Below, piece after piece: positions 23,641-33,918 of a stretch of DNA of 64,000 nucleotides. The notes beneath the pieces were generated by a model. It was given only the letters and a program-made list of their open reading frames with translations. It ran no database searches and had not been told where the DNA came from. Origin of the DNA: Capsicum annuum (taxonomy: Eukaryota > Streptophyta > Magnoliopsida > Solanales > Solanaceae); the NCBI RefSeq assembly GCF_002878395.1, contig NC_061114.1:162695927-162759926 (forward strand), read 5' to 3'. Position 1 is the first letter of the stretch. Each line of letters starts with the position of its first letter. The translations under genes and the position numbers were made by a program.

Positions 23641-26150
23641 TGAAATGCCTTGAGTCTTTACCCTGGATGCTACACAGTGCTCATAATCCTGAAGGACCAC
23701 AAGCTAACCTATGACTGGTACCTGCTATAATAACTGAATAGTAATACTATATTTATGCGAAAATTAGGTAGAAATTTACCATAAGGTTCAAATTTGAAAT
23801 AAATACTGAAACTTAACATTTGTCTAAAAATATTCTAATTTGAGAAACCTCTACTTTCTGAACACAGAGTTGATGGGATAAGTCCCCAACTAACTTCGAC
23901 TACTAAAATAAACTGAGATACCAAAATAAAAATCATATCCTTGAACTATGAGGACTCACCACTAACTCTAACTACTAAAACTCTGAACTGCTAAGTATGA
24001 TTGGGATCCTGTGCATCTGAACCTATGAAATAAAACATTATAGCGCAAAAGAAAAGTATGCATCAGTACTTTAAATATACTGGTATGCTAAGTGAGGTAG
24101 GCTGATATGTATAAGTTCATATACATGACCAAATACTGATTGAGTAACATGAACATAATTGAATGAGGGTACATGTATGAATACGTAACCTGTTACTGAG
24201 ATCATGATAACACTGGATACTGAGTTCTAAATACTGATTTACTGATATCTGAGTTCACTGATATTAAATTACTGATAACTGAGTGACTATTTCTGACAGT
24301 CCTAATTCTGTAGAACTGAACTGAGTTCTATACTGAGCTGGGTGACTGTGTCTGACATTCCTAAATCTGTAGAACTAAACTAAGTTCTATACTGAGGTTG
24401 AATATGAAACTAAAATTATGGGAGGTAATTATCTAACCAACATGCCTCTTCTCTGAATAGATTGGGTCCAAACTATAACTTCAGTTGGAAGGGTGTCAGT
24501 ACCGTGCCACGGGTAAAGACAAACTGTAAGTTAACCCTCTTTGATAGAAAGCTCTTTCGCTAACCCTTGCTTGTAGGAAAACTCGTATGAGATATATCAA
24601 CCCTAGTCTGGTAGGAAGATACCTCAACCTACGCTGGCTATGTAGTTTTGTAATACAGGGACTGCTACTAAGGGTTATACCATATGCTGGAGGGAAGTCC
24701 CCCATCCCTGGGTTCTCTCGATGTTGAATCCTACTCATAACTGAATAGACACTAAACTGCTTTCTAGTCTATACTAGGCTTGACTGAGCTGTTACTGATT
24801 ATACTATCTAACTAAACTGAACTGAGTCTACTGATTTTCATTAATTAATGGAGTACTATTGAATCCTATTAACTGACTTAATACTATTGAGTTTTGTTAA
24901 CTGACTGAGTTTATAGAGGCCTGAACTGAATACTGTACTAGAACTACGATCATTTTCTGAGTACTACTATTTGTGACACTACTGAGGCTATTCCATAAAT
25001 ACTGTAGCTCTAGATAAACAACTAAGTTTTCAGGTATTGAATACCCCCAGGATTTGATAGCATGAAAAGTAAATTATAACATAGACTTGAAAAGCATAAC
25101 CATGTGACCTTGTTCATAACTCATTCATAGAGACATTTTATCAAACACTTTCATGATATAACTTGCACATAAGCTAGTATGACATGATTTTCCCCTTTTT
25201 AGTTCACATGAGCAATTTATTAAGCACTTGGAGAACACAATCTATGCACATGATACAAAATGATATGTAGGCATCATAACTTCAATTCCAATTTCACACA
25301 TTCAAGGGTTTAAAATGAATTCACATGATACTACAGATATATCAATTAACTCCACATGAAACTTAAAGTGAAATATGGATTCAGAACCCTAATTAATCAT
25401 TATCATCATGAATATAATCAAACCCAACATGGAATTCTTGAAATCAATACACTTAAAGTTTAGAAATGGTTTCTTGGACTCCAAGGGTGGAAATAACCCT
25501 TGGATGAACACTTTACATACCTTAACAACCAAATTCTAAAATATTGATGGTAAGTTCTTAAGCCTTGAATTGAATTTGAAATCTCCTAGGGTTTGTTCTC
25601 AAGAACAACTTGTGGAGAATGAATAGCTTTTTCTCTTAAAAGGGTTTAATTTCATGTTTTGGGGTTGATAGATGTGGAAAAAAGACATAATTAACCCTGA
25701 GGATACGACTTTTTAATGACTAAAAATAGAGCTAGGAATGCACAAACCGACGTGCCACGTCATTAGCATCGACGTGATGGCCAACGAACCACATCGAGTC
25801 CACATTAGTTCACCAGAATTTTCATTGTGAGCTGGAGAAAAATATTCATTAACACGATGGGTGATGCGACGCATTGAGATTGCATCAATCCATTGGTTTG
25901 AGCTTTCAAATATGATCCAAACAAATTCTGAAAAATCCAATACTTGTTCGGGAACACCCACTGACATTCCTGATCATGATTCAACCTAAAAATCATTACT
26001 TTAAGTCATAAAGGTCATGAAGTAGAGTTGCTAACTTATGAAGGCTAAAATAACGCTAAGTATGAATACTTAGCTAAACTTTTCTAAGTCTGGGACCCCT
26101 TAACAAGCTTAAAGGACTGAATTAAGCTAAGTACTTTATGGGGTCTTACA
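23641..26150 (-). repeat. TE4 5' LTR
   Basis: The 2510 bp run from TGAAATGCC to GGTCTTACA in plus orientation and match the other TE4 LTR. The CpG patch corresponding to 18618-18680 lies at 25735-25800 with most CG dinucleotides changed to TG or CA. The primer site expected next to 23640 is absent: the leader jumps from CCTAGGACTC straight into the LTR. Confidence 0.9.
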
Positions 26151-26280
26151 TTTGGGTTGGTCAATTCCCCCGTAGAATTCTTTGATTTGATGAATAGAAA
26201 GGTTGAATGGGGGATTGGTCTTTTTTTGGATGCTTGTCCAACTCTTATTCTTCCTTTATAAAATAGTTTTGGGTAGATGA
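26151..26280 (+). pseudogene. TE3a RT continuation after TE4
   Basis: The sequence resumes with LGWSIPP-like codons and FFDLMNRKVEWGIGL, matching the uninterrupted TE3b copy at 32650-32770. After LMNR it does not continue into the usual FIDDILVY palm. Instead it resembles the earlier REIDFGIDL to IPPYRM stretch, as in TE3b. Confidence 0.78.
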
Positions 26281-27357
26281 ACACCAAGTGTCCCTAGTGT
26301 ACCTCCTCGTTGATACCCATTAGAGCAAATTGTTGTGCTTATTGGCGCAGTGGGAAAAAGGTCAAAGATTGATCTTAAATTTTCTTTTAGAGGTGGTCCC
26401 CAAGGAAAGGTTGAGATGTGTACTCTAGTGATTCTCTCTTATCTTGATTAAGAGGGTGCTCTACTAGTGTGGAATGCATTCTATTAGAACTTATGCCTAA
26501 GGTTCATATGTTGCATATGTTTTGTTTTTTGGATATGAGTCTTGACCTTACATTACGTTACCAATGGTATATATGGTGGTGTGTCATTTGATGTCCAGTC
26601 CTAAGGACTCTTCCTTTGGCATGTTGTGTTTGGATGGGTCTCACTTATGACCTAGGTGGTTTCTATAAAACCCTTATGCGTATGGTATTTTGTCTTGTTA
26701 TGGGGATCTCTATCTTTCCTTGAGTGGAATGGATAATTCTTGTACCTTGGTTCCTTGATGATTTCGTATACTAGGATGGTAGTGTCTTAGAGAATATGGT
26801 GATATTTTGAAATGGGGAAATGTAAAAGCCCCTAAGAGGGGGAGATTCTAGGGTGACTTATAGAACTAAGGTTTTGGAAAGGACGGGATAGTGAAAAACT
26901 TTGTGGAAATAATATAGGGTGCTAGATATTGGGAAGGATAGATCATACAATGGGTATAAAATTAGTAGTCTTAAATGATGTAGTTGGTAGATATACCAAT
27001 AGTTGTGTTGGGTGCTTAAGAGATTTAGGAAGGCATATGCATAAATTGTTTTATGGCATAGTTGTGTTGTGGTTTTGAATTTTCAATCATATGTTGGTGA
27101 TTTTGGCTATAATAGTTGGTTATAGTTTTCCGATGTCATCTACTTATGATTCGCATATGATAATGGTAATGGAGCAGAGTACTATTGGGGATGGATGTAA
27201 AGAATATAGCCCGGGGATTTAATTTAACTCCTTTTAGCTTTGAATAGGCTTGAACATAGAAGTGGTGCTGCATAGATAAACTTAAGCACTCATAGTGGTG
27301 TGTCTCTGAGAATCTATAAGTTGCACCAAACTTGCTCGCTATCATTGGCATGTCAAT
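26281..27357 (+). other. TE3a internal stretch without recognisable coding
   Basis: No gag-pol block is recognisable in any frame. RT palm, RNase H and most of integrase would be expected here. A TGTAAAAGCCCCTAAG stretch at 26820, preceded by a purine-rich run, resembles an LTR start, and GGCATGTCA at about 27346 resembles an LTR end. The interval might be a short LTR fragment, but I could not find a second copy or a target duplication. Confidence 0.4.
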
Positions 27358-27990
27358 TTTTGAGACATGTATGGTGGGAAGTGTCGACCTCCTATTGGGT
27401 GGTAGAAAGTTCGTGAGGATAAGTTACTCGACCCCCGTTTTATTCACATATACTTAGAAAAGGTTTAGGTGATTCATAAGAGGTTGAAAACTACTTAAAG
27501 TCGCAAAAGGTCCTATGCGGATATGAGTTAAAGAGATTTAGGGTTTAGCATTCACGATTGGGTATTCTTGAAGGTGTCTCCTATAAAGGGAGTGATGTGG
27601 TTTGGTGAAAAGGGGAAGCTAAGTCCCTTTATGTTGGTCCCTATTTCTATTTGATTTTGAAAAGGATTGGTAATGTTTCCTATGAGTTGGAGTTGCCTTC
27701 TAGATTGAACTCTATCTCAATGGCTTTCCATGTCTTTATATTGCGAAGATATGTGAGTGACCCTTCCTTGGTTGTTCCCTTGGAGGATGTTGACATTTTA
27801 GACTCTTTATCCTATGAGAAGATCTCAGTGAGGATCTTAGATCATTAAGTTTGCCGATTGAGAATGAAAAAAGTGGCTTTGGTGAAGGTCCATGGATGAA
27901 CCAATAGTCCAAGGAAGCTACTTGGGAGGTGGAGGAGGACATGAAGTCCAAGTATCCACATTCATTTCCCATTCTAGAAAATTGTGATCG
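27358..27990 (+). pseudogene. TE3a integrase C-terminus and chromodomain, broken
   Basis: It starts with GGKCRPPIGW (27370), then KRLKTT and SRKRSYADM, the GPY/F module DWVFLKVSPIKGVM with EKGKLSP, and YELELPSRL (27680). The chromodomain follows, with LSYEKISVRILDH, RLRMKKVALVKV and ATWEVEEDM-like codons near 27925. Several frame changes and stops are present. It is colinear with the TE2 and TE8 chromodomains. Confidence 0.8.
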
Positions 27991-28274
27991 AGCTATGTGT
28001 TAATCTTTTTGATTTGATGTAATTCTTTGTTAGACAATGGGTTAAAGTCCCTAAGCTTCGAATTGATCAATACTTTTTAATAAATGATGGGTTTGAATCT
28101 CAAAGCTATTAAAATGAATAGTCAATCAATGATGATCATAATATGTGTTGTATCCTTGTTGTATGCTTTGTTCTAACTTGCTTAAAGGTTGGTTTGATGG
28201 ATTATAATGTGTTAACTTGTGTTTATGTTTCTTTACCCAACATTTACGGTTGGATGATCCAAGTGGGGAAGAAT
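27991..28274 (+). promoter_or_regulatory. TE3a 3' untranslated region and polypurine tract
   Basis: No coding is seen. The stretch ends in the purine run AAGTGGGGAAGAAT (28261-28274), which directly precedes the LTR start TGAAAC. Confidence 0.75.
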
Positions 28275-28775
28275 TGAAACAACTAGGCCTTTGATCTTAG
28301 GAGTAGTCTCTTGAATGGTGCATTATGACCAAGGTACAGTTAGGTGTGTCACTTATACCCTTAGGTATGAGTCGTACCCCCTCTCACCTTCCCCCTTGTA
28401 CCTTGATCATCCTAGGAGGGTAACATACTGTCCACAATACGACTTGACCTCTCCTTAGTCGTACACTAAGGTACGATTCATAACTAGGTGAGTCATAAGG
28501 TGCTTGGCACTTGATCAAAAGTAGACTATTTTTGGTACGTTTCATGGGTATGTTTTAGGGCTCAAGTCATACCCTTTGGATACAACTCAAGGGTATGTAG
28601 TCATACCCTAACCAGTATATAGGACCTAGGTGAAGCCTAAGGTATAAGTTAGGGCATTACTTATACTCTAGGGTACGGTTCCTTAAGTGAGTCGTACCCA
28701 AGGACGAGCACATTTTCTAGATTTTAACTAAGGGCCATATGGTCATTTTCTAACCCCAAAACTTAAGTCCCCTCA

Positions 28776-28785
28776 CTATATAAAT
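28776..28785 (+). promoter_or_regulatory. TE3 second LTR TATA box
   Basis: CTATATAAAT at the same relative position as 12681-12690. Confidence 0.6.
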
Positions 28786-29859
28786 GTATATAGAGTCCTA
28801 AAACAAAATTTGAGTGGATCAAACATCCAAAACACCCTCTCAAACACTTTGGAAGATTTGAGGCTAGGGTTTTTAGGGAGTTTATTTTGGGGCAAGAGGA
28901 GTCAAGTTTTTCTTGGTGGATCATCTTGTTTAAGGCATGTATCTCTCTTAATTGCTAAATAACTCAAAAACCATGTATTTCACACTTGGATTAGTAAGTG
29001 TACATAGTGATTTTAAAATCAAATAAAAAGAGTTTTTTATTAAATGATGAATAATGTTTTCTCTTGCTTAGACTTGTGATTATATATGATATTGGTGGTG
29101 GTTTGCATATGTGGGTGTTTTTCGTATGTGGTTTAAAAAATGGGTCTTGATTAACCCTAATATTAATGAATTCTACCATGAACTTGGCCTTGATAAAGGT
29201 TTGCGCACACAAGGTGTTTGTGAAAATGTCTAAGTGAAATGTCTAGTTACATATTAATGGCGTATTCGACTTTGTTGTTGGTCTAGTGAACATGAATAGG
29301 ATATGATATTGTTACAATGAATGTGAATACTTGATAAGTGGTTGGTAAATGCATTGGTGTCCATGTATTGAGTCATAATGAATATGAATGCTTGGTAAAT
29401 GGTTGGTAAGAACTTTGTTAATCAAGTAATGGATTAATTGATGACTTTAGATGGTACAATGGACTAATAAATATTAATGGTTGATAAATGGTATTGTAAT
29501 GATATTGTTATTCATGTAATTAGTTTAATAATGACCATGTTTTTTGATGGCTAAGAAAGGGGTCAATTTCCATAAACGTGAACTTGAGTAATGTGTGGAA
29601 CTAAAGTGTGGTATAAAAAAGCTAATGAAGCTTGAATGGATTGTAAGGGTCTTGATGACTATAGTTTGAATAGAATCAAGGCATTGGCCTAATAAAGTGG
29701 TTAGTCGATGAATACTCCTAAGAAGACCTTAGGGTCCCATATGATGTTGATGTGGGTAAATGGTTTGAGCTCTAAAGTATGAACTAGATAGAATGGATGT
29801 TAATTTATGAGCTAAAAGGGGTTAAGAGTTCAAATGTCATCTAATAATGGCTCTGAAAT

Positions 29860-30110
29860 GATTATTGGTTTGAGTCTCTAGTTCGATAAATGGCTTATAG
29901 TTCAAGTTCCTCGTCTAATGAAATGACTAGTGGTTTGAGTCCCTAGTCCGATGAATGAATAGTTGTTTGAGTCCCTAGTCCAATGAATGGCTTATAGTTC
30001 AAGTCCCTCACGTAATAGAATGACTAGTGGTTTGAGTCCCTCATCCAATAGAATGACTAGTGGTTCGAGTCTCTAGACCAATGAATGGATCATGGTTCGA
30101 GTCCCTTGCC
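29860..30110 (+). repeat. B-box-like minisatellite, second LTR copy
   Basis: About eight units of 32-33 bp with GGTTTGAGTCCC or GGTTCGAGTCCC cores. Exact GGTTCGAGTCC is at 30094 and GGTTCGAGTCT at 30062. It has fewer units than the first LTR, so unit number has changed since the LTRs separated. Confidence 0.82.
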
Positions 30111-30628
30111 TAATGAATTTGGTTGAATTGGTTGAGTTGGTTTGAGATTTGGATCCCCTTGACTAATGTAATAGAGAAGTCTAATATTCTAGAACTAGTA
30201 AGGTGAAAGGTTGAATGTTCTTCATTCCATTTCTCATGAATGAATGCGTTAAGAATGATTTCTATGACTCTTTCCATGACTTGGTATGCTTTATTTAAAC
30301 ATGTGTACATATATCTTTATATATGCGTATGCTAATGTAAATGTGATTTCATATGATGGTTTGACTTGGATTTCACTAATGTGATGTTTGACCCTTATCC
30401 TTGAGATACATGCTAATGCTTCACCCGCTAACCATCTCCTGATGCTATATCCCCATACAACATAGGTTTTGGAGCTTCTAGTTCTTCTTTTATATACAGT
30501 GATCAAGTGTTCAGGCGGATCGTATGTTGACATAGAAGTGGTGAGCTTCCATTCTCCGGAAGGCATATATTTCATGGTCTTTTACTTTAATTCATAGACT
30601 TAATTTATTTTGACGTAGTGTTGGCTTT

Positions 30629-30648
30629 TGTCGGGGCATGTCCCGACA
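30629..30648 (+). other. Hairpin in second TE3 LTR
   Basis: The same 20 bases as at 14558-14577: TGTCGGG, loop GCATGT, CCCGACA. Confidence 0.6.
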
Positions 30649-30910
30649 TATTTTAGACTTCAAATTTGTAGAGGTTTTGTGGATGACTGTGGGCTTGGGT
30701 TTATTGGTTAGATTGTTGCCATTAATAAAATATTAGATATTCTCTAACTATTGACTATTGGCTTTATTTTTTGCTACTTTGATATTCGGTCAGAGTTCAT
30801 CCGACACTTATGAATTGAATAGATGGTTAGGGTGGGTTGATGGGGAGATCTTCAGTCCAAGTTGGGATTGAGATGCCCACACAACATGGCCAATTTTTAG
30901 GCGTGTCACA

Positions 30911-30924
30911 TTGGTATCAGAACC
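30911..30924 (+). promoter_or_regulatory. TE3b primer binding site
   Basis: TTGGTATCAGAACC, one base off the standard initiator-Met site, two bases after the LTR end. Confidence 0.87.
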
Positions 30925-30978
30925 TAGGTTCATGGTTAGCTAGGAGTCCACGTAGCCATGTTAAGTAGAGTTTCTTTT

Positions 30979-31004
30979 ATGGGTGTGTAGGGTGCCACAC
31001 TTAA
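30979..31004 (+). promoter_or_regulatory. TE3b leader hairpin
   Basis: ATGGGTGTG, loop TAGGGTGC, CACACTTAA. Only the outermost pair differs from TE2. It lies 54 nt after the primer site, as in TE3a. Confidence 0.62.
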
Positions 31005-31118
31005 AAAGAGGGGCTATGAGATATTTAGGAATGTTTCCCTTTCTTATGTTTCAATCTCAATCTATATGGAGTCTATGGTCTTGGATTCCTCTGATTTTTG
31101 CTTGCTCATCTTTTAGAT

Positions 31119-31625
31119 CATGTATCCAAAAAGATTTGATGTTCAGGCTAGCTTTTCTATCTCGATTGAGGGAAATATGGACAAATCTCATCCAATTTTT
31201 GGGATTCAGACTCGGTCAAGGGTCGTGACATCTGACTTTCCTCTAGGGGTTCCACCTATTCCCACTAACCTTACTTTTTGGGGTGACACTTCTCCTTAGT
31301 CACCTCAAAATGCTGGGTTCCATCATACCTTTGCTCTGTTGGCTCAGGTTGGTGGAAAGTGGTCTAACAAGAAGTATTGGATGGGTCCCAACCTCCATTC
31401 TAAGGCTAGTTCTCCATACCCAAACCCATTGGGAGGTGGGTATTTTCAAATTGGTAATGCTCGTAGGGTATAAAGTGCCTAACATCAGGATAGAGGGGCC
31501 TAATCCTTATTCACCTATCTCCTTATCAGTTTTATGGTTGTTCACACCATGGTGGTTTCAAGGAAGGAAAGAATCAGCATTTTAAATGTGGTCAATTAGG
31601 TCACATGCAACAAGATTGTCCCACA
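31119..31625 (+). pseudogene. TE3b short gag with zinc knuckle
   Basis: Same layout as TE3a: an N-terminal start (MYPKRFDVQ) at 31121, a linker with no capsid core, and a knuckle near 31570-31612 (FKCGQLGHMQQDCP). In this copy the first Cys of the CCHC has become His, whereas TE3a lost the second. Stops interrupt the frame. Confidence 0.7.
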
Positions 31626-32130
31626 ATGATTGTCGCTTGGGCAAAAAGGGTATCAGTTTCTACTTCTCTAGCTCTTGCACCTAGGGGTGCCGCTTCTAGC
31701 TCCAATATTTGTTGGGACCATCTAAATGCTCTTACTATCCCTTGAGAGCCCAAGGTACCTTCTAATGATGACATGGGTGTGTTGAAGCTTCTCTGTCATG
31801 ATGTGTATTATTTTCTTGACCCAGGCTCTAATCTTTATTATATGACCTCATATGTGACTGTGCATCTTGGGTTTTCATCCCAAGAGTCTCTCAGCTCTTC
31901 TTTTCTATTTCTACCCTGGTAGGAGACTCTGCTGTTGTTAAGAGGTCTATAGAGGGTGTGTGGTATCTGTGATTGGGAGAAATCTCTTACAGATTTGATA
32001 GAGTTATGCATGGTTGATTTTGATGTTGTCCTGGGGATAGATTAGTTGCATTCATGTTATGATTCCTTAGATTATGTGACCTGTAAGGTCATGTTCATAC
32101 TTCCCTAATGAGCCGGTCATTGTATGGGAA
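31626..32130 (+). pseudogene. TE3b aspartic protease, broken
   Basis: LKLLCHDVYYFLDPGSNL at about 31780-31835 has the active-site block DPGS. VTVHLGF follows, then a frameshift near 31880. The VDFDVVLG block at about 32015 is followed by a stop. Confidence 0.77.
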
Positions 32131-32771
32131 GGTGGTTCTTTGGTGCATAAAGGGAGATTCATCTCGTATCTTAGAGTTTATAAGTTAATCTCGAAAGGGC
32201 ATTTGTCTAGTTTGGTCCGAGTTAAAGGTTCTAACTCGGAAGGTTCTTCTCTAGAGCTCTGTCTCGTGGTCAATAAGTTTCCCGATATTTTTCCCGGTGA
32301 TCCTTTCGGTATTCTTCCCGATAAGGAAATTGATTTTAGGTTGATCTTATTTCGGACACTCATCCTAGTGTGTCTCTTTGAAGTGCTCCCATGTTGTTCA
32401 TGTTCAAGAAGGATGGCTTCCTTCGTACATGCACTGTTCATTGTCCGTGGAACAAAGCGACCATAAGTAATAAGATCTTCTCCCTAGAATCAACGATATG
32501 CTTGATAAAATTTAAGGTGCAAAGTCTTTCTCTAAAATTGATCCTAGGTCGGGTTATCATCAACTTAAGGTTCGAGAAGCGGATATCCCTAAAGCTTCCT
32601 TTAGAACTCGGTATGGTCACTATGAGTTCTTATTCATGTACTTTAGGTTGACCAATGCCCCCGTAGCGTTCTTCGACTTGATGAATAGGGAGGTTAAATG
32701 GGGGATTGGTCTTGTTTCGGATGCTTGTCCAACTCTTATTCCTCCTTTATAGAATGGTTTTGGGTAGATTA
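32131..32771 (+). pseudogene. TE3b RT, rearranged and truncated
   Basis: The linker reads VVNKFPDIFPGDPFGILPDKEIDF (32269-32340). The usual IPPYRM to SPWGAP stretch is missing, and [25 protein letters not shown] follows (32391). [12 protein letters not shown] and YGHYEF appear across a frameshift, then [12 protein letters not shown] near 32690. After LMNR the sequence resembles the earlier REIDFGIDL stretch, ending in PTLIPPL and a stop. There is no FIDDILVY palm. The piece is cut at about 32771, where TE5 begins. Confidence 0.78.
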
Positions 32772-33749
32772 CAGAGGGCACCAATAGCATAAGTGCTAGA
32801 CCTCTATCAGCTTCCCGAGTTTGCCACTCTTATCTAGTAAGAGAAATCTGGTCTAGGATATCCGAAGCTACCTCCCAGCATAGTCTCATAAAAGCTCCTT
32901 AAGAGATGGTTCCGTCATAGCTCTGGAACTGATGTTTAGGGCTCTGAAGTATATCTCCAATAAAAGCTTCCCTAAATTCAATGGTCAGGCACCATACTCA
33001 TCTTCTTCTTGAAGCCGAACCAAGCCTTATTCATAAACTTAGACTACAACTACCTAAGATTATAAATCTGAACCTTAAGCTATAACATCCTAGATGGAGG
33101 AAGAACCGATTCATGAATTGCCTGGGAACTCATTCCACATAGTGATAGATTTCCTTGGGAGTTCCCCTAACCATAAAGATGCTACTCCTATAAGTGAGAG
33201 AGGGAACAACCTCAGTCTAAGCGCCTCCTGATTCACGCCTGGGTTTGAGTACAAACTGTAGATCCCAATGAAATTTGAAAGGTATGCGTCATCAGTAGGA
33301 AAACTCACAAATACACCCTTCAGGTATAAAATCAGAAGCATTGTACTTGGTATGTCAAACTTAATGCCTGGGGGGAAAATAGGAGGAATGATATCTCCCA
33401 TCTTTGTCAGCTTAACATACCCTAGATCCTCTTTGGCATCCTCATATAGATGCAAATATTAGTATGTAGTGATCTCTTGAGCACGACCACCCCTAACTCT
33501 ATTTTGATTACCACTGAGTGCTTCTTGGAGATCTACTTTTGGTGTCTACATAACAAGCTCTACCTCCCAAGCTATGCGCTGAACATATTCTTCCCTCCTC
33601 TAGTTAGCAGCTTGTGCTAAAAACACCTCAGTCTGCTAGTCAGCAATGTCCTGTACTCTTTCAGGAGGATGGGGAGGCACCTAATGTGTATCATCTAGAA
33701 CCCCTTCATGAATATCGTCTCTCTTCGACTCTGTCATCCTATTAGGCAT
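32772..33749 (-). pseudogene. TE5 gag, broken
   Basis: The ATG at 33749-33747 gives MPNRMTESKRDD. The 114-codon frame at 33455-33111 holds FDIPSTMLLILYLKGVFVSF and EALRLRLFPLSLIGVASLWL, then ITMWNEF. This is the capsid signature of Athila/Tat gag (LRLFPFSL, AKAWL, ITTW). Past a frame change FPPSRMLxLKVQIYNLRQL and AWFGFKKKM follow (33085-33010), still in gag. The fragment stops before any protease or RT. Stops are frequent. Confidence 0.8.
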
Positions 33750-33900
33750 TTGTAGGATCTTCTCTAGATTCAGATTGAGTGGGAGTAAGGGATTGCCTCT
33801 ACTCCGTGTGCTAGGAATACACCAGCGTATACCCAACTAAGAACAAGAACAAAAATACTCAAAAACTGCAACAACTTCAATTCAAAACTCAACATTGTAT

Positions 33901-33918
33901 TCCCAAGAAATGGCTCCA
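33901..33918 (-). promoter_or_regulatory. TE5 primer binding site, TGGCGCC type
   Basis: The minus strand reads TGGAGCCATTTCTTGGGA. It fits the Athila/Tat primer site TGGCGCCGTTGCCGGGGA with several changes, mostly C to T. It is six bases from the LTR end. Confidence 0.65.

Larger units (their letters stand above)
16545..26150 (-). mobile_element. TE4: chimeric non-autonomous element nested in TE3 RT
   Basis: Two LTRs (16545-19020 and 23641-26150) flank a 4.6-kb internal region. The flanks are TTTAG (16540-16544) and TTTGG (26151-26155), a 5-bp target duplication with one change. The right flank continues the RT frame of TE3. Internally, on the minus strand: short gag, protease, first part of RT, 1.9 kb of non-coding sequence related to TE7, then integrase C-terminus and chromodomain. 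Capsid core, RNase H, integrase core and primer site are missing. Any transposition must have used proteins of other elements, unless the losses came after insertion. Confidence 0.88.
28275..30908 (+). repeat. TE3 LTR, second copy (shared)
   Basis: The 2634 bp run from TGAAACAACT to GGCGTGTCA and align with 12179-14839. This LTR ends the first internal region and also begins a second one, because a primer site follows at 30911. It carries the same TATA box (28776-28785) and hairpin (30629-30648). Confidence 0.87.
12179..32771 (+). mobile_element. TE3: non-autonomous gypsy element, LTR-internal-LTR-internal
   Basis: The order on the plus strand is LTR (12179-14839), internal region TE3a (14840-28274, containing TE4), LTR (28275-30908), and a second internal region TE3b (30909-32771) cut off by TE5. 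Both LTRs begin TGAAACA and end TGTCA, and both are followed by a primer site. The TE3a internal region without TE4 is only about 3.8 kb. It lacks a gag capsid core, the second half of RT, RNase H and most of integrase. Both internal copies share the same odd RT sequence, so the defect is older than the copies. The left flank GTTAG (12174-12178) is TE2 gag; the matching right flank is lost. Confidence 0.8.

Noticed and set aside
16545..26150. Target duplication of a DNA transposon
   Set aside because: TG...CA termini, 2.5-kb direct LTRs and a polypurine tract show it is a retrotransposon. No terminal inverted repeats beyond TG/CA were seen.
33268..33462. A plus-strand frame across the TE5 gag region
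   Set aside because: It is the antisense of the gag frame at 33111-33455, which has a clear capsid signature.
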